Below the pieces are notes generated by a model. It was not told where the DNA came from, ran no database searches, and saw only the letters and a program-made list of their open reading frames with translations. From contig NZ_FNHG01000005.1 in NCBI RefSeq assembly GCF_900103475.1, positions 1 to 64,000 of the forward strand: DNA of 64,000 bases. Reading direction: 5' to 3'. Shown in pieces: positions 1 through 7,808 of this stretch; the first letter of the stretch is position 1, and the number at the start of each line of letters is the position of its first letter. Position numbers and translations under genes: made by a program. The stretch comes from Maricaulis salignorans. Its GTDB lineage: Bacteria > Pseudomonadota > Alphaproteobacteria > Caulobacterales > Maricaulaceae.

Positions 1-372
1 GTTCCGGTCGCACGGGAGGCGTGAGCTCAGTCATTCGCGGCGATCGGGAGCGTGGAGCTCGTCCGGGCAGAGGGGTGACATCCTCAAGCTCTGGTGAGGC
101 CATGATCGGGGAAGGGCAGCATGAATGCTCGACTGTTCGTCCACGGTCATTTCGAGGCAGGGCCCGCGAGGGACCTGAGCAAATCTCCACGTGCGGGACG
201 TCTCGGATGCCCCCTAAACCTACAACAGCTCCGGCATTCGCCGGCGTCCCGCACACCTCCCAAACCGGGGAGGCCCACTCAAACCTCCAGCGGCGAGCCG
301 CGTGGAGATTTTCGTGTGCGCGGCGATGCAGGCCCACTAGCCACCCGGCCTGAAATCGGTCAAAACGCCGCC
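1..372. other. Non-coding leader upstream of thiE
   Basis: No convincing gene lies here. Reading frames are open on the plus strand but their translations are low-complexity, rich in Arg, Pro and Ser, and resemble no family I know. The first bases could be the tail of a gene outside the window (one frame gives seven residues then a stop at 22-24), but this cannot be decided. The right half, 181-311, is built of nested inverted repeats and is listed separately. I looked for a TPP riboswitch because thiE follows, and did not find the conserved CUGAGA core. Confidence 0.6.
181..311. repeat. Nested inverted-repeat element
   Basis: An 11-bp perfect inverted repeat (AAATCTCCACG at 181-191 and its complement at 301-311) encloses a second perfect 10-bp pair (GTGCGGGACG at 191-200 with 245-254). 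Inside or beside these are two small hairpins: CCGGC/GCCGG at 231-235/240-244 and CCTCCC/GGGAGG at 256-261/268-273. The layout would fold as a branched RNA or cruciform. It could be an intergenic palindromic repeat, a small miniature element with inverted ends, or a 5' UTR structure for thiE. No target-site duplication is obvious. Confidence 0.55.
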
Positions 373-993
373 ATGACAACCCAGCTCTACCTGATCACCC
401 CGCCGCGCATCGATGCGCAATTCGCCGAAACCCTCGTCGAAGTGCTGGAAACCGGCGCCGTCGCGGCGCTGCAGATCCGGCTCAAGGATCATCAGCCCGA
501 CGAGATCCGCGAATTGGCGCCGCCGCTGATCGCGCTCGCCCAGGCCCATGGCGTTGCCGCCATCCTCAATGATGACGTGGAACTGGCGGTCGAACTGGGC
601 TGTGATGGCGTGCATCTGGGGCAGGGCGATGGCAGCGTTAAAGCCGCCCGCGAGCTGCTCGGCAAGGACGGCACGATTGGTGTGACCTGCCATGACAGCC
701 GCCATCTGGCGATGCTGGCCGGCGAGGCGGGTGCCGATTATGTCGCCTTCGGTGCCTTTTTCCCCACCACCACCAAGGCTGTCTCCCATCAGGCCGATAT
801 CGACCTGATCCAGTGGTGGATTGAGGTGTTTGAGCTGCCCTGCGTCGCGATCGGCGGCATTACGGTGGACAATGCGGGTTCGCTGATCGACGCGGGCGCT
901 GATTTTATCGCCGTTTCAGCGGGCGTCTGGCAGCATCCGGACGGACCGGCCGCCGCGGCGACCGCCTTCCAGGCCCTGTGCGCGGCCCGCTGA
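373..993 (+). CDS. thiE: Thiamine phosphate synthase ThiE
   Basis: Joins HMP-pyrophosphate and the thiazole phosphate to give thiamine monophosphate in the cytoplasm. The 206-residue TIM-barrel protein shows QIRLKD at 34-39, NDD at 66-68, HLGQGD at 81-86, the phosphate-binding stretch FFPTTTK near 129-135 and IGGI at 160-163, all typical of the family. I start at the ATG at 373 because homology begins there; a longer open frame runs upstream but its extra residues are not conserved-looking. No clear ribosome site precedes it. No other thiamine gene is adjacent. Confidence 0.93.
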   Translation: MTTQLYLITPPRIDAQFAETLVEVLETGAVAALQIRLKDHQPDEIRELAPPLIALAQAHGVAAILNDDVELAVELGCDGVHLGQGDGSVKAARELLGKDGTIGVTCHDSRHLAMLAGEAGADYVAFGAFFPTTTKAVSHQADIDLIQWWIEVFELPCVAIGGITVDNAGSLIDAGADFIAVSAGVWQHPDGPAAAATAFQALCAAR

Positions 994-1075
994 AGCGGCG
1001 CTCTCCAGGTTACAAATGCCTCAGTTATCAATCCGCGGTCTTGACCTTGCCGCAATCGCATCGCTGATAGGCGGT

Positions 1076-2236
1076 ATGAAAATATTCTCTGCCCTTTGCC
1101 TGAGCCTTGTCCTCGCCGCACCTGCGCTGGCGCAGTTCGAGGTGGACACACCGACCGAAGCCGCCGAGCCGCAGGAGGCCTTTCCTGCCGAGCTCATGCT
1201 GCTACCGCAGGATATCCAGGACGCGGCAATTGCCGGAATGGACGCGGCCGAGGCCGAAGTCCCGACAGGACTCAATGCGGCGGACGCTGCCTATTACCGC
1301 GCCCAGATCGCCTATATCGGCCAGGACTGGGTTCTCGCCCGGCAATATGCCGAGGCCGCTGCCGCCGGTGGCAATACCGAGGCGGCGATGCTGGCCGGCA
1401 TGATCGCCCGCGACGGGCTGACGGGAGAGCCGGACCATGCTGCCGCGGCGCGATGGTTCCGCCGTGCCGCCGAGGACGACGCGCCCGTCGCACTCTATCA
1501 GCTCGCCCTGCTGGCACGCCGCGGCGATCCGGGTCTCGGACTTGGGTCTGCACGCGGCTGGTTTGAACGCGCGGCGCGGGCCGGCCATGTCAATGCCATG
1601 CTGGGCCTGGCGGTCGAGTTGAAGAATTCCCCGGTGCCGCAGGATGCGATCCCGGCCCGCGAATGGGCCGAGCGCGCTGCGCAGCAAGGCTCGCCCGAAG
1701 CGATGTATCAACTGGCGCAAATGCTCGATGCCGGCGCCGGTGGCCCGGTCGATTCCGCCGGCGCCCGCAGCTGGTATGAACGCGCCGCGAGTAATCGCCA
1801 TGCCGAAGCGGCCTTCCAGGCTGCGATGATGTGGGCCAATGGCGAAGGCGGCGATCAGGATGACGCGGCGGCGCTGCGCTGGATGCGGATTTCTGCCGAG
1901 AGCGGTTATGCTCCGGCCGCCGGCCAGTACGGGCTGATGCTGTATCAGGGGCGCGGCGGCGAGCCCGATCCGGGCTCGGCAGCTGTCTGGTTCGCCCAGG
2001 GGGCTCGCGGCGGCGATGCCGAAAGCCAGTTTCTCTATGCCTTTGCCCTGGCCCGCGGTGATGGCGTGACGGCCGATCTGGAAACCGCTTATGGCTGGAC
2101 GCTGATGGCCGCGGTCGATGCGCTCGGTGCTCCGGTCGGCGATCCCGATCGTGACCGGCTTCAGGCCGGTTTGGAGCGAGCCTTGCCGCCCGATGTCCAG
2201 GAGCGGATCCGGGGCCAGGTCGAGGCTTTGCGCTAG
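1076..2236 (+). CDS. Secreted Sel1/TPR-repeat protein
   Basis: 386 residues. The ATG at 1076 starts a clean signal peptide (MKIFSALCLSLVLAAPALA, then Gln), so the earlier in-frame start at 1016 is less likely. From about residue 75 to 370 it is a chain of Sel1-like repeats of about 36 residues, with the usual pattern of AA.WFRRAAE, G...A...L and GD..A. Such alpha-solenoids are periplasmic scaffolds for protein-protein contact; the partner is unknown. It lies in the same direction between thiE and efp with about 100 bp of spacing on each side, so it may have its own promoter. Confidence 0.8.
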   Translation: MKIFSALCLSLVLAAPALAQFEVDTPTEAAEPQEAFPAELMLLPQDIQDAAIAGMDAAEAEVPTGLNAADAAYYRAQIAYIGQDWVLARQYAEAAAAGGNTEAAMLAGMIARDGLTGEPDHAAAARWFRRAAEDDAPVALYQLALLARRGDPGLGLGSARGWFERAARAGHVNAMLGLAVELKNSPVPQDAIPAREWAERAAQQGSPEAMYQLAQMLDAGAGGPVDSAGARSWYERAASNRHAEAAFQAAMMWANGEGGDQDDAAALRWMRISAESGYAPAAGQYGLMLYQGRGGEPDPGSAAVWFAQGARGGDAESQFLYAFALARGDGVTADLETAYGWTLMAAVDALGAPVGDPDRDRLQAGLERALPPDVQERIRGQVEALR

Positions 2237-2338
2237 CGGTCAGGTGCCGCGCCGCTTGCCGATACCTGCCGCCGCTGATAGGAGAGCGCCACTCTACGGC
2301 CCAAGGGCAGTACACACGGTTTTCCGATAGGTGACGGC

Positions 2339-2905
2339 ATGAAGATCAATGGCAACGAAATTCGCCCCGGCAATGTCCTGCAACATCAGGATTCGCTCTG
2401 GGTCGCGGTAAAGACCGACCACGTCAAGCCGGGCAAGGGCGGTGCCTTTGCCCAGGTCGAGCTGAAGAACCTGCTCGATGGCCGCAAACTCAATGAACGT
2501 TTCCGCGCCGCCGACAAGGTCGAGCGCGTCCGTCTCGAGCAGCGCGACCAGACCTTCCTGTTCGACAGCGGCGATACGCTGACCTTCATGGATGCTGAAT
2601 CCTATGAGCAGATCGAATTGCGCAAGGATTTCGTGGGCGAGGAAAGCACCGCCTATCTGCAGGACGGCATGAATGTCGTGGTCGAATTCCACGAGGAGCG
2701 CCCGATCAGCATTACCCTGCCGCAATTCGTGACGCTGGAAATCACCGAGACCGAGCCGGTGGTGAAGGGGCAGACCGCTGCCAATTCCTTCAAGCCTGCA
2801 ATCCTGGAAAACGGCATCCGCACAGCTGTCCCGCCCTTCGTCGGCACCGGCGAGCGCGTCGTGATTGCGACGGAAGATGGTTCTTACGTGAAACGGGCGG
2901 AATAG
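2339..2905 (+). CDS. efp: Translation elongation factor P
   Basis: 188 residues, the usual length. EF-P enters stalled ribosomes between the P and E sites and helps peptide bond formation at polyproline stretches. The loop that reaches the peptidyl-transferase centre reads KPGKGGA with Lys33 at the tip, the lysine type that EpmA/EpmB modify where present. Three beta-barrel domains are expected, and the C-terminal domain ends with [17 protein letters not shown], a standard family ending. Only 5 bp separate it from suhB, suggesting one transcript. Confidence 0.97.
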   Translation: MKINGNEIRPGNVLQHQDSLWVAVKTDHVKPGKGGAFAQVELKNLLDGRKLNERFRAADKVERVRLEQRDQTFLFDSGDTLTFMDAESYEQIELRKDFVGEESTAYLQDGMNVVVEFHEERPISITLPQFVTLEITETEPVVKGQTAANSFKPAILENGIRTAVPPFVGTGERVVIATEDGSYVKRAE

Positions 2906-2910
2906 TCCTC

Positions 2911-3708
2911 ATGGGTGCTCTCTCTCCTCTTCTGACCGTCATGGTCGATGTTGCCGGCCGCGCCGGGCGCAAGCTCAACCGCGATTTTCGCGATGTCGAA
3001 CATCTGCAATATTCCAAGAAGGGTCCGGCCGATTTCGTGACGATGGCCGATCACAAGTCCGAAGAGATCATCTATGACCGCCTGATGACGGCGCGTCCGG
3101 GCTATGGCTTTCTGATGGAAGAGCGCGGCATTGTCGAAGGCTCTGACCGTTCGCACCGCTGGATCGTGGATCCGCTCGACGGCACAACAAATTACCTGCA
3201 CGGCATGCCGCATTTCGCCGTCTCCATCGCCCTCGAGCGTGAGGGCGAACTGGTGGCCGGCGTCGTCTATAATCCGGCGACGGATGAGATGTTCCATGCT
3301 GAAAAGGGCCGAGGGGCCTGGCTGGCCGACCGCCGACTGCGTGTTGCGGGTCGCAATCAGCTCGATGAAGCCGTGTTCGCGACCGGCATGCCCTTCGTCG
3401 GCAAGACCGGCCATGCGCGCTTCCTCAAGGAATTGCACCAGGTCATGCCACGCACCGCCGGCATCCGCCGCATGGGTGCGGCCTCGCTCGATCTGGCCTG
3501 GGTGGCCGCGGGACGTTTCGACGGCTTCTGGGAACGCGATCTGAAGCCCTGGGATATCGCTGCCGGCCTGTTGCTGGTGCGCGAAGCCGGGGGCTATATC
3601 GCCGATATCGATGGTGGCAAGGATGTGCTCTCCAGCGGCAATATCGCGGCTGGCAATGAGAGCATGCTGGCACAATTGCTCGAACGGCTGAAAGTCGCCG
3701 CGGTCTGA
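2911..3708 (+). CDS. suhB: Inositol-1-monophosphatase family protein SuhB
   Basis: 265 residues. Mg-dependent sugar-phosphate phosphatase; in bacteria SuhB also takes part in rRNA antitermination. Metal ligands are visible: the Glu pair at 70-71 (MEER), the family motif A at 84-95 (WIVDPLDGTTNY) with Asp87 and Asp90, and the C-terminal motif WDIAAGLLLVREAGG with its Asp. Co-directional with efp 5 bp upstream and followed after about 110 bp by the stator-like pair. Whether its main role is metabolic or ribosomal cannot be told from sequence. Confidence 0.92.
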   Translation: MGALSPLLTVMVDVAGRAGRKLNRDFRDVEHLQYSKKGPADFVTMADHKSEEIIYDRLMTARPGYGFLMEERGIVEGSDRSHRWIVDPLDGTTNYLHGMPHFAVSIALEREGELVAGVVYNPATDEMFHAEKGRGAWLADRRLRVAGRNQLDEAVFATGMPFVGKTGHARFLKELHQVMPRTAGIRRMGAASLDLAWVAAGRFDGFWERDLKPWDIAAGLLLVREAGGYIADIDGGKDVLSSGNIAAGNESMLAQLLERLKVAAV

Positions 3709-3818
3709 TCGCGGTCGCGGTCTTGCGTGCAGATTTTCCCGCTTCAGCTTTGACCTCGCCACCAAATCGTCCCAATGCCTTGGGATGAGTATCGCAGCGA
3801 GCGATGTGAGGGGAAGTG

Positions 3819-4811
3819 ATGCCTGTACAGCATGATGAGCGGATGAGCGCGATCCGGCCGGACGTCCATTTCACAGGCCCCTGGCGCTATATCGTCTGGA
3901 TGGCATTATTCACCGCCGTGGTGATCGCCCTCGCGGTCTTCCTGCATGCCCAGCTGATCGAGGCCTTCCAGGCCAATCCGGCGATTAATGGCGTCATCCT
4001 CGGCGTGCTGGTGATCGGCGTCCTCTACACATTCGCCCAGGCGCTGGGCATCGGCCCCGCAGCCAATTGGCTCAAGCGTTTCCGCTCGGCCGAGGCCGGC
4101 ATCACCCTGCCGCCACCGCCCGCCCTGATCGCCCCTATGGCCTCGATGATCGGTGAGACCGATGGCCGTGTCCGCCTCTCGGCCGGCTCGGTGCGCACCG
4201 TGCTCGACTCGGTCGGTGCGCGGATGTCGGAAGCGGGCGCTTTCACGCGCTATTTCGGCCGCCTGCTGATTTTCCTCGGCCTGCTCGGCACATTCTGGGG
4301 CCTGCTCTCCGTGGTCTCCGATGTCGGTCAGGCCGTGCGCGCCGTGACCGAGAGCTCGACCGGTGGTGAAGCCGATGTGATGCGGTTGATGGCGGCGATC
4401 CAGGACCCGATCGAGGGCATGGGCACCGCCTTTGCCTCCTCGCTGTTTGGTCTCGCCGGCTCCTTGGTGATCGGCTTCCTCGATCTGCAGGCCAGCCGGG
4501 CCCAGAACCGTTTCTACAATGAGATCGAGGAATGGCTCTCCTCCATTTCGCGCCTCTCGGCCGCCGGACCGGCAAGCGGTGGCGATGGCGAGACCTCCTC
4601 GGCCTATGTCGGGGCCCTGCTCGAGCAGACCGCCGAAACCCTCGACCGTCTCTCGCACACGCTGGAGCGCCATACGCGCCAGCTCGACACCACGATGCAG
4701 CGCTTTGCCGAAGATGCCCGCGAAGGGCAGCAGGAGGCTGCGCGTGCCCTGCGCGATGAGATTCGCGTCCTGATCCGAACGCTCGAGGCCCGGGACCGGG
4801 CGGGGGAATAG
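3819..4811 (+). CDS. MotA/TolQ/ExbB-like proton channel protein
   Basis: 330 residues. Inner-membrane subunit of an ion-driven stator unit. Hydrophobic segments lie near residues 24-42 and 56-76, then a cytoplasmic stretch, then the conserved channel helices near 145-170 (FLGLLGTFWGLL) and 200-225 (GTAFASSLFGLAGSLV), the family core. The C-terminal 100 residues are charged and probably helical, with Gln- and Arg-rich stretches. I chose ATG 3819, with GAGGGG six bases upstream, over GTG 3816. The partner gene starts 3 bp after its stop. It is not flagellar MotA, which is separate at 55091. Confidence 0.85.
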   Translation: MPVQHDERMSAIRPDVHFTGPWRYIVWMALFTAVVIALAVFLHAQLIEAFQANPAINGVILGVLVIGVLYTFAQALGIGPAANWLKRFRSAEAGITLPPPPALIAPMASMIGETDGRVRLSAGSVRTVLDSVGARMSEAGAFTRYFGRLLIFLGLLGTFWGLLSVVSDVGQAVRAVTESSTGGEADVMRLMAAIQDPIEGMGTAFASSLFGLAGSLVIGFLDLQASRAQNRFYNEIEEWLSSISRLSAAGPASGGDGETSSAYVGALLEQTAETLDRLSHTLERHTRQLDTTMQRFAEDAREGQQEAARALRDEIRVLIRTLEARDRAGE

Positions 4812-4814
4812 ATC

Positions 4815-5804
4815 ATGGCGTCGCCGCGTTTCTCGCGTTTCCAGGAGGCTGACAACGGCGACCACTGGCCCGGCTTCGTCGACGCGCTGGCGACGTTGCT
4901 GCTGGTCATTGTCTTTCTGCTGTCGATTTTCGTGGCCGGACAATTTGCCCTCAGCCGCGCCCTGACGGGCCGTGACCAGCAATTGGCCGACCTCAATGCC
5001 CAGCTCTCCCAGCTCGCCAATGAGCTCGATCTGGCGCGCGACGAGAATGCTGAGCTGGAAGTGCGCATCACCGGGCTGGTCGATGAGCGCGATGCCCTCA
5101 ACAGCGCGCTGGCGATGGCCTATGGCCAGGCCGAGTCATTGAGTGCCGAGCTTGAGGCCGAGCGCGAAATGTCCTCCGAGTCCCTGCGGGCGCTGGCGCT
5201 GTTGAACCAGCAGATGCAGGTCCTGCGCGACCAGATCGCGACGCTCAATGCTGCCCTTGAAGCCTCGGAACAGCGCGCCGAGGAGGCGGAGGTCCAGGTC
5301 ATCAATCTCGGCGAACGCCTCAATGCCGCCCTGGCCGAGCGTGCTGCGGAACTGGCGGTCTATCGTTCCGACTTCTTCGGCCGCCTGCGCGCCATTCTCG
5401 GCAATCGTACCGGGGTGCGCATAGTCGGTGACCGCTTCGTGTTCGAGACCGACGTGCTCTTCCCGTCCGGGTCAGCCGCGCTGTCGAATGAGGGCCGCGA
5501 GAGCCTGCGCCCGATCGCCGATGCGATCATCCAGCTGACGTCGGAAATTCCCTCCGATCTGGAATGGGTGATCCGCATTGACGGTCATACCGATCCGGTG
5601 CCGATCCGCACGACCTATCCGTCCAACTGGCACTTGTCCGCAGCACGGGCGATCTCGGTTGTGCAATGGATGGAGCAATTGGGGGTGCCGCCGGAACGCC
5701 TGGTTGCGGCCGGCTTTGGCGAGTTCCACCCTCTGGTGTCTGGCCGCACGGCCGAAGACAATGCCCGTAATCGCCGCATCGAGCTGAAGCTGACGTCGCG
5801 TTAG
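4815..5804 (+). CDS. MotB/OmpA-like peptidoglycan-anchored stator subunit
   Basis: 329 residues. One membrane helix near 27-48 is preceded by FVDALATLL, which places Asp23 where MotB-type stators carry the proton-binding aspartate. Residues about 55-185 form a long predicted coiled coil rich in Leu, Glu and Ala. Residues about 210-325 are an OmpA-type peptidoglycan-binding domain (IRIDGHTDP, the NWHLSAARA stretch, NARNRRIEL near the end). With the upstream channel subunit it should form a proton-powered complex spanning membrane and cell wall. The load it drives is unknown; the layout resembles MotAB, TolQR-Pal and Zorya ZorAB, but no Zorya effector genes follow. Confidence 0.85.
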   Translation: MASPRFSRFQEADNGDHWPGFVDALATLLLVIVFLLSIFVAGQFALSRALTGRDQQLADLNAQLSQLANELDLARDENAELEVRITGLVDERDALNSALAMAYGQAESLSAELEAEREMSSESLRALALLNQQMQVLRDQIATLNAALEASEQRAEEAEVQVINLGERLNAALAERAAELAVYRSDFFGRLRAILGNRTGVRIVGDRFVFETDVLFPSGSAALSNEGRESLRPIADAIIQLTSEIPSDLEWVIRIDGHTDPVPIRTTYPSNWHLSAARAISVVQWMEQLGVPPERLVAAGFGEFHPLVSGRTAEDNARNRRIELKLTSR

Positions 5805-5811
5805 GGGACTT

Positions 5812-6117
5812 TCAGAACCCCTGAAACAGGAAGTCCATCGCGGACGTGATCTCGTCGCGATGCTCCTTGATATTTCCAACCGGTTTGCCGAGCCAATGGA
5901 TTGGCTGGGCCCCAGTATCCGTCGCCAGGAGCAGATAAGACTGGCCGCCAATTACGAGGACCGGCTTCAGTCCCGGCAGTGGCGGCTCTCCAGCCTGATC
6001 GACGACACGCAGCGGGATGACGACACGGCTGGCCAGATCGCCGAGAATCTCAGCCTGGACATCCACCATCAGCGGAATTCGTCGGCTGTTGACCCGGAAA
6101 AGGTCAAAGCGGGCCAC
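5812..6117 (-). CDS. ccdB: CcdB-family toxin
   Basis: 101 residues, the normal CcdB length. CcdB poisons DNA gyrase. Visible family features are the N-terminal MARFDLFRV, VDVQAEIL, RVVIPLR, and the C-terminal MDFLFQGF. The last residues are QGF rather than the WGI that the F-plasmid toxin uses against GyrA, so gyrase poisoning is inferred, not certain. It starts with GTG immediately after the TAA of the antitoxin gene, so translation is probably coupled. It ends 7 bp from the convergent stator gene. Confidence 0.85.
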   Translation of the reverse strand: MARFDLFRVNSRRIPLMVDVQAEILGDLASRVVIPLRVVDQAGEPPLPGLKPVLVIGGQSYLLLATDTGAQPIHWLGKPVGNIKEHRDEITSAMDFLFQGF

Positions 6118-6369
6118 TTACACTTCCTCTTCTGCCCACCAGGGAGTGGGAAGCGCCATGCCCTCGCGTTCGATACGTTCATTGTGAGCCCTGATCGCGT
6201 CGGCATTGTCTTCACGCCAGCGTCGCGACTGCTCGGCCTTCAGGGCAGCCTCGATCCCGGCTTCGGCGGCACGCGAAATGTTGATGTCGAGGGCCTGGGC
6301 TTCCGACATGACGTCCTCGCGGACGGTCAGGTTGACCCGTTTGCGATTCGCTGGCGTTTCATATTTCAT
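6118..6369 (-). CDS. ccdA: CcdA-family antitoxin
   Basis: 83 residues. The N-terminal half (RKRVNLTVREDVMSEAQ, then LDINISRAAEAG) is the ribbon-helix-helix DNA-binding domain of CcdA; the charged C-terminal half, ending with two Trp and three Glu, should wrap the toxin. I start at ATG 6369 because an RHH domain begins there; a longer frame reaches 6435 but runs through the promoter palindromes. It precedes ccdB directly, as usual for the module, and should repress its own promoter. Confidence 0.85.
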   Translation of the reverse strand: MKYETPANRKRVNLTVREDVMSEAQALDINISRAAEAGIEAALKAEQSRRWREDNADAIRAHNERIEREGMALPTPWWAEEEV

Positions 6370-6392
6370 CACACGCGCCTTCTGACTTTTGA

Positions 6393-6426
6393 GCATGCTT
6401 GTACGCATGCCACATGCGCATGTCGA
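6393..6426 (-). promoter_or_regulatory. ccdAB promoter with overlapping operator palindromes
   Basis: Read on the minus strand, a -35 TCGACA (6421-6426) and a -10 TACAAG (6398-6403) are separated by exactly 17 bp. Overlapping them are a perfect 12-bp palindrome ACATGCGCATGT (6412-6423) and a repeat of the palindromic hexamer GCATGC at 6393-6398 and 6405-6410. Ribbon-helix-helix antitoxins bind such repeats, so this is the likely CcdA/CcdAB operator. The arrangement is seen directly; binding is inferred. Confidence 0.65.
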
Positions 6427-6582
6427 GAATTTCACGCCAGCTAGGTCGAAACGCGAGTCACCCGACTCATTCCCTCGCTTGCCTCGCTCAACTTCTTCAG
6501 GTATCAGCCCCGCTCCTGAGAGATATCAGCTGTGTGCGTCACGCGAGTTGGCGTGGCACAGCGAGAGAAGAAAGCCGGACCG

Positions 6583-6801
6583 ATGAAACAAGATATCCAT
6601 CCCGAGTATCACATCATCAATGTCGTGATGACCAATGGGACAACCTTCCAGACCAAGTCGACCTATGGCAAGGAAGGCGACACGATCAATCTCGATATCG
6701 ATCCGACCTCGCACCCGGCCTGGACCGGCGGCAATGCACACCTGCTTGACCGCGCCGGCCGCGTTTCGCGCTTCAAGGACAAGTTCAAAGGCTTCGCTTG
6801 A
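6583..6801 (+). CDS. rpmE: 50S ribosomal protein L31
   Basis: 72 residues, starting [19 protein letters not shown] and containing [22 protein letters not shown], the alphaproteobacterial L31 pattern. The zinc-binding cysteine pair of other L31 proteins is absent, so this is the cysteine-less form common in this class. The ATG at 6583 is chosen from the family N-terminus; an earlier in-frame start at 6532 would add residues not found in L31. Two strong hairpins follow. Confidence 0.95.
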   Translation: MKQDIHPEYHIINVVMTNGTTFQTKSTYGKEGDTINLDIDPTSHPAWTGGNAHLLDRAGRVSRFKDKFKGFA

Positions 6802-6829
6802 GGCTTTACGCACTGACCTGATTGAAACA

Positions 6830-6858
6830 GGCGCGATCCTCACCGGATCGCGCCTTTT
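6830..6858 (+). terminator. Intrinsic terminator after rpmE
   Basis: A perfect 10-bp stem GGCGCGATCC (6830-6839) with GGATCGCGCC (6845-6854), a five-base loop and TTTT directly after. It lies 29 bp past the rpmE stop. Confidence 0.85.
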
Positions 6859-6879
6859 CTCTGTCTGGCATCGTGAAAT

Positions 6880-6917
6880 GCAAAAGGCCCCCCGAATTGC
6901 TTCGGAGGGCCTTTTGC
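6880..6917. terminator. Bidirectional terminator between rpmE and rcdA
   Basis: A 17-bp stem with one mismatch (6880-6896 with 6901-6917, loop TTGC). The arms carry AAAA on the left and TTTT on the right, so it can stop transcription in both directions. It separates rpmE from the convergent rcdA gene. Confidence 0.85.
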
Positions 6918-6932
6918 AAACTGGCGGGTTTA

Positions 6933-7463
6933 TCAGGCCTGGCTGAAGGCGCCGCGCAGTCTTTCCATATGGTCGGCGACCGGATTGCTCTCGATCTCCG
7001 GCATGCCATCGGCATAGAGATTGTCATCGATCCGCTTGAGGCGCGCATAGAGCGAACGCGAGCGTTCGACCAGATTGGTCAGAATGGCGGGCGGGGTCTC
7101 GCCTTCGGGCCATAATTGTTCGGTTGGCCGGTCGCTGCCGAGCCGGTACTTGCCGTCGGTCGCGTCTTCAGCGGTCATCTCGCCCTCGGCGACCGCGCGC
7201 TGCGCCAGGAGCCAGGATGCGGCCTGCATCAGCCGCGTCGTCAGCTTCATGCTTTCCGTTGCGTAGGAGAGTGCACCCGCCCGGTTGAGGGATTTGGCAT
7301 CATCGCGGCCCGCGCCGTCGAGATAGCTCGCCGTTTCCTCGACCAGGTCCATGCCCTCGCGGAAGAGCTTGCCGAACATCTCGGATTTGCAGAAGTCCAT
7401 GGCCCGGGCTGCCGGTGCGGAGCCGGCCGGGAAAAGGGTAGGGGTCTGGCTATCGGTCATCAT
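6933..7463 (-). CDS. rcdA: RcdA-like protein (DUF1465), CtrA degradation adaptor
   Basis: 176 residues of the DUF1465 family. In Caulobacter the family member RcdA acts with CpdR and PopA to bring CtrA and other substrates to ClpXP at the pole. Visible family stretches include FCKSEMFGKLFREGMDLVEE, the central helix ESMKLTTRLMQAASWLLAQR, and the long third helix around LVERSRSLYARLKRIDDNLY. The disordered C-terminal tail ends RLRGAFSQA. Two consecutive ATG codons are possible starts. The cell-cycle role is transferred from Caulobacter and is inference here. Confidence 0.85.
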   Translation of the reverse strand: MMTDSQTPTLFPAGSAPAARAMDFCKSEMFGKLFREGMDLVEETASYLDGAGRDDAKSLNRAGALSYATESMKLTTRLMQAASWLLAQRAVAEGEMTAEDATDGKYRLGSDRPTEQLWPEGETPPAILTNLVERSRSLYARLKRIDDNLYADGMPEIESNPVADHMERLRGAFSQA

Positions 7464-7539
7464 TCGTCCAGTTGTCCGTCTATCTTCAGCTTCTGGCGAT
7501 TCGTAGCAAAGCTCGGGCCAGAGTGACCCAATTGGTTGA

Positions 7540-7737
7540 TCAAATCTTGAAGACGGCGTCCGCCGCGCTCAGTCCGGCCCGCTTTTTCTCAGTAATGGCG
7601 TCAATTCGCTGAATTTCGGTTTCCAGCAATACCCGCCGCTCGGCGAGATCGGAGAGGGAGAGCGCGCTCAAATCGGCGCCGGGGATGATGGCTTCCGGCT
7701 TGAGGCTACTTGCGACCGTCTCATCGTCATGGAACAT
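7540..7737 (-). CDS. DUF1192 family protein
   Basis: 65 residues. Matches the short alphaproteobacterial DUF1192 family: the motif LSLSDLAERRVLLETEIQRI and the ending KRAGLSAADAVFKI. It is probably a short coiled coil. The ATG at 7737 is favoured because GGAGG sits five bases upstream. Function is unknown. It lies immediately upstream of rcdA on the same strand, and divergent from the oxidoreductase at 7809. Confidence 0.8.
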   Translation of the reverse strand: MFHDDETVASSLKPEAIIPGADLSALSLSDLAERRVLLETEIQRIDAITEKKRAGLSAADAVFKI

Positions 7738-7808
7738 GTTGACCTCCATCAAAATCCTGACACCGCAATCTGTGCGTCACAGCATAACCTGAAGAGTGGA
7801 AAACGCCC

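Noticed and set aside
121-372. N-terminal extension of thiE
   Set aside because: The open frame continues upstream but crosses the inverted repeats and encodes residues not found in ThiE; homology starts at 373.
1-372. TPP riboswitch before thiE
   Set aside because: I searched for CUGAGA and the ACCUGAUCUGG-type core and found neither in order.
3816-5804. Zorya anti-phage system
   Set aside because: The stator pair resembles ZorAB, but no ZorC/ZorD or ZorE-type effector genes follow; ccdAB and rpmE are next. Ordinary stator proteins are the safer call.
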